From: an uncultured Prevotella sp.
GTDB taxonomy: Bacteria > Bacteroidota > Bacteroidia > Bacteroidales > Bacteroidaceae
Direction of reading: 5' to 3'
Assembly (NCBI GenBank): GCA_946998295.1
Contig: CAMPYS010000064.1
Coordinates: 1 to 7,019, forward strand
DNA: 7,019 bases
The notes below the pieces were generated by a model, which ran no database searches, had not been told where the DNA came from, and worked only from the letters and a program-made list of their open reading frames with translations. Of this stretch, positions 5,266-7,019 are shown piece by piece. The translations under genes and the position numbers were made by a program. Within the stretch, counting starts at the first letter, position 1. Each line of letters opens with the position of its first letter.

Positions 5266-6465
5266 ATGAAAACATTTATATCAGCCTTAGTATTGACTTT
5301 TTCTGTTTTATGCCTTAATGCACAAAAAGAAAATGAACCAGATAAAAAGCAATTGAAGTTTACAACTATAATATCTAATCCAATAACTTCAATTAAAAAC
5401 CAGTTTAGGAGTGGGACCTGTTGGTGTTATGCCACTTTGGCCTTTTTTGAAAGTGAAATACTTCATAAAACAGGTAAAACATACGACCTCAGCGAAATGT
5501 TCATAGTAAACAAGGACTATATGGATCAAGCTATTTTTCATACACGTATGCATGGACTAAGTAAATTCTCAGAGGGAGGTTCGTGTGACGATGCTTTAGA
5601 AATGATAAAAGCTAACGGGATTGTTCCTGAAAATGTAATGCCTAAACCCGGATCACTTGTTGGTGATACATTAGCAAACTTTACCGAATTTTTTCCAGCA
5701 TTAGAAGGTTATGTTAGTACTATAGCAAAGGGTAATCATGACGAATTGAGTCCAGCATGGAAAACAGGTGTACAAGGAATAATAGACTCGTACATAGGAA
5801 AGTGTCCAACAAGTTTTACATATAATGGTAAGACTTTTACACCTAAGAGTTTCGCTAAATCTTTAGGACTTGACTGGAATGATTATATCAGTATAACAAG
5901 CTTTACTCATCACCCATTCTATGAAAAATTTGCTATAGAAGCACCATATAAATGGCGTTGGAGCTTGAGCCATAATGTTCCACTTGCTGATATGATGACA
6001 ATAATAGACCAAGCATTAGATGCTGGTTATACTGTTGCATGGGGAGGTGATGTAAGCGAAGTGGGATTTACGCGTAATGGAATTGCTATTAACATTAATA
6101 ATAATTCTATTAAATCTCTAAAAGGAACAGATGCTGCAAGATGGCTAAACTTATCTAAAAACGAACTATCTGAAAAACTATCAGAGGTTGATAGTGGAGA
6201 GTTAGAAGCCGTTGCTACACAAGAAAGTCGACAAGAAAGATTTGACAACTGGAAAATGACTTATGACCACGTAATGCTTATATATGGTAAAGCAAAAGAC
6301 CAAAATGGAAAAGAGTATTATATGGTAAAAAATTCATGGGGAACAAGTTCAAAGTATAAAGGTACATGGTATATGTCTAAAAACTATATTGCAGATAATA
6401 CTATTTACATTTTCCTTAATCGAAAAGCTATAAGTAAAAGTATGGCAAAACAAATAAAACTCTAA
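5266..6465 (+). CDS. Secreted C1-family cysteine peptidase (aminopeptidase C / bleomycin hydrolase-like)
   Basis: The 399-residue protein is a papain-fold cysteine peptidase closest to the C1B (PepC/bleomycin hydrolase) group. Residues 1-19 are a signal peptide (MKTFISALVLTFSVLCLNA, cleaved before Gln20), so it acts in the periplasm or outside the cell, whereas classical PepC is cytosolic. The oxyanion glutamine is Q46, six residues before the catalytic Cys52 in SGTCWCYA. The catalytic histidine is His335 in YDHVMLIYG and the asparagine is Asn356 in VKNSWG. The long insert between Cys and His (DLSEMFIVNKDY, GGSCDDALEMIKANGIVPE, about residues 74-123, then HNVPLADM) is typical of the C1B branch. 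All catalytic residues are present, so it should be active, as an aminopeptidase or endopeptidase. It starts 48 bases after the ddh terminator, so it needs its own promoter or read-through; I see no perfect -7 box. The terminal KQIKL has no known meaning here. Confidence 0.9.
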   Translation: MKTFISALVLTFSVLCLNAQKENEPDKKQLKFTTIISNPITSIKNQFRSGTCWCYATLAFFESEILHKTGKTYDLSEMFIVNKDYMDQAIFHTRMHGLSKFSEGGSCDDALEMIKANGIVPENVMPKPGSLVGDTLANFTEFFPALEGYVSTIAKGNHDELSPAWKTGVQGIIDSYIGKCPTSFTYNGKTFTPKSFAKSLGLDWNDYISITSFTHHPFYEKFAIEAPYKWRWSLSHNVPLADMMTIIDQALDAGYTVAWGGDVSEVGFTRNGIAININNNSIKSLKGTDAARWLNLSKNELSEKLSEVDSGELEAVATQESRQERFDNWKMTYDHVMLIYGKAKDQNGKEYYMVKNSWGTSSKYKGTWYMSKNYIADNTIYIFLNRKAISKSMAKQIKL

Positions 6466-6482
6466 TAAATAAACTGTAAAGG

Positions 6483-6500
6483 TATTGATTTAAATCAATA
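6483..6500. repeat. 18-bp perfect palindrome
   Basis: TATTGATTTAAATCAATA is its own reverse complement, 17 bases after the peptidase stop codon. GTATTG (6482-6487) can also pair with CAATAC (6508-6513). No T-run follows on the plus strand, so it is not a typical terminator. It might protect the mRNA 3' end or bind a protein. Confidence 0.55.
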
Positions 6501-6559
6501 AATCAAACAATACTATAAAAAAAGTAACAAATATATTCATTAAATACAAAATATATTTA

Positions 6560-6567
6560 TAACTTTG
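6560..6567 (+). promoter_or_regulatory. -7 box of a candidate non-coding RNA
   Basis: TAACTTTG followed by CATCA matches TAnnTTTG exactly and resembles the ddh promoter (TAAATTTGCATC). No clean -33 element is seen about 20 bases upstream. Transcription would start near 6574, immediately before the tandem repeats. Confidence 0.45.
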
Positions 6568-6579
6568 CATCATCAAAAG

Positions 6580-6636
6580 GTTAATAGATTGTTTAAGTTA
6601 ATAGATTGTTTAGGTTAGTAGTAATAGATTATTTAG
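6580..6636 (+). repeat. 17-bp tandem repeats
   Basis: GTTAATAGATTGTTTAA (6580-6596) is followed directly by GTTAATAGATTGTTTAG (6597-6613), differing in one base. A third, degenerate copy (6614-6636) carries a 6-base insertion and G to A in its middle. A stub GTTTTTAG (6637-6644) continues the pattern. The repeats lie at the 5' end of the candidate RNA. Confidence 0.8.
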
Positions 6637-6734
6637 GTTTTTAGTTATTTTTAAAGGTAAAAAGTTTAACTTGTCTTGAGAATAACACAAGTCGTGAGGC
6701 TTAAGATTTAAGACTTAAGAGTTAAACAAAAATA

Positions 6735-6776
6735 AACTGTTAAAGCTCGATGAGAGTTTTAGCAGTTGCTTTTTTT
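6735..6776 (+). terminator. Strong intrinsic terminator
   Basis: AACTGTTAAAGCTC (6735-6748) pairs along its full length with GAGTTTTAGCAGTT (6754-6767), a 14-bp stem with two G-U pairs and a GATGA loop, followed by GC and seven Ts (6770-6776). It lies 270 bases beyond the peptidase stop codon, too far for a usual gene terminator, and so it probably ends the candidate RNA. The G-U pairs make it a plus-strand structure. Confidence 0.85.
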
Positions 6777-6965
6777 ATATAGGTAATAACTTATTAATGT
6801 GGTAAAAAAGCTCATGAATATTGTTTATATATTTTCTACATTTAAAACTCTTATAAGACACTTTTGATAATATAGGTATTTATTAAACAATAAACATAAT
6901 ATATTATAGTTGCAATGGGTTATGATAAGATTTAAATTTTACATATAACTAAACTATTATTCCAA
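6777..6965. other. AT-rich spacer without recognised genes
   Basis: Nothing with coding character is seen on either strand in these 189 bases. TATAGTTG at 6906-6913 matches 7 of 8 positions of the -7 box but no plus-strand gene follows. If the gene entering from the right is a transposase, the end of its insertion sequence and any target duplication should lie in this stretch; I cannot identify them without the other end. Confidence 0.5.
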
Positions 6966-7019
6966 TTATTGCTGTCCGGTAAAACTCAAAAGAGCATAAA
7001 TATCCTCCCCGAAGCCCAG
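6966..7019 (-). CDS. 3' end of a minus-strand gene, possibly an IS transposase (partial)
   Basis: The minus strand reads LGFGEDIYALLSFTGQQ and stops at TAA (6966-6968). The segment is clearly richer in G/C than the spacer beside it and all codons look ordinary, which supports real coding sequence. From memory, the ending ALLSFTGQQ resembles the C-termini of Bacteroidales IS4-type transposases, but 17 residues cannot prove this and I could not check it. If so, an insertion sequence end lies within the 6777-6965 spacer. Confidence 0.5.
   Translation of the reverse strand: MGFGEDIYALLSFTGQQ

Larger units (their letters stand above)
6574..6776 (+). ncRNA. Candidate structured non-coding RNA (about 200 nt)
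   Basis: Between a perfect -7 box (6560-6567) and a clear intrinsic terminator (6735-6776) there is no ORF of note, but there is organised structure. First come two and a half copies of a 17-bp repeat (6580-6636). Next is a segment closed by GTTTAAC (6664-6670) with GTTAAAC (6721-6727), extended by CTTGAG (6675-6680) pairing with CTTAAG (6714-6719) through one G-U pair. Inside, ACTTGT (6669-6674) can pair instead with ACAAGT (6687-6692), giving a competing hairpin. Three 7-base repeats (6700-6720) follow. The whole looks like an independent small RNA or a leader cut off from its gene. No known RNA family is recognised. Confidence 0.4.

Noticed and set aside
6027..6248. 73-codon minus-strand ORF
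   Set aside because: It is antisense to the well-supported peptidase gene and its Ser/Leu-rich product is what complementary frames of such genes usually give.
6483..6513. Terminator of the peptidase gene
   Set aside because: The palindrome could form a hairpin, but it is nearly all A/T and no T-run follows on the plus strand.
6580..6636. CRISPR array
   Set aside because: The repeat units are directly adjacent with no unique spacers, and they degrade after two copies.

Overview
The window looks like a chromosomal accessory stretch from a low-GC member of the Bacteroidales, most likely Prevotella or a close relative. Three things point there. Genes have A/T-rich start regions without Shine-Dalgarno sequences. 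Several intergenic sites match the Bacteroidetes -7 promoter box TAnnTTTG. The proteins include an outer-membrane beta-barrel of the carboxypeptidase-regulatory-domain type and an exported C1-family peptidase. The genus is inferred; no rRNA or marker gene is present.

Layout, left to right. Bases 1-56 hold the last codons of an unrecognised plus-strand gene. Bases 57-852 contain no convincing gene but are rich in inverted repeats. These include a perfect 15-bp dyad at 489-522 and a related dyad at 457-474, centred exactly 40 bp apart, just upstream of a perfect -7 box. Two tiny ORFs there are only weakly supported. Bases 853-1605 encode a ThiF/MoeB-like E1-superfamily protein. It is followed after 61 bp by a 767-residue outer-membrane beta-barrel protein (1667-3970), and the two probably form an operon. 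After a 269-bp AT-rich gap with its own promoter comes meso-diaminopimelate dehydrogenase (ddh, 4240-5139), closed by a strong hairpin terminator. Next is a secreted papain-fold (C1B-like) cysteine peptidase (5266-6465). The last 550 bases have no complete gene. They hold a palindrome, a promoter-like box, 17-bp tandem repeats, a strongly structured segment and a clear intrinsic terminator at 6735-6776, together suggesting a roughly 200-nt non-coding RNA. The minus-strand 3' end of a gene, possibly a transposase, enters from the right edge.

Functionally, ddh makes meso-diaminopimelate for lysine and peptidoglycan in one reductive step and appears to be transcribed alone. The peptidase probably degrades peptides in the periplasm or outside the cell. 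The ThiF-like protein beside an outer-membrane protein is the least explained pair. No ubiquitin-like or sulfur-carrier partner and no thiamine or molybdopterin gene is visible, so its substrate is unknown. The most unusual non-coding signals are the paired dyads upstream of this pair and the candidate structured RNA near the right end.
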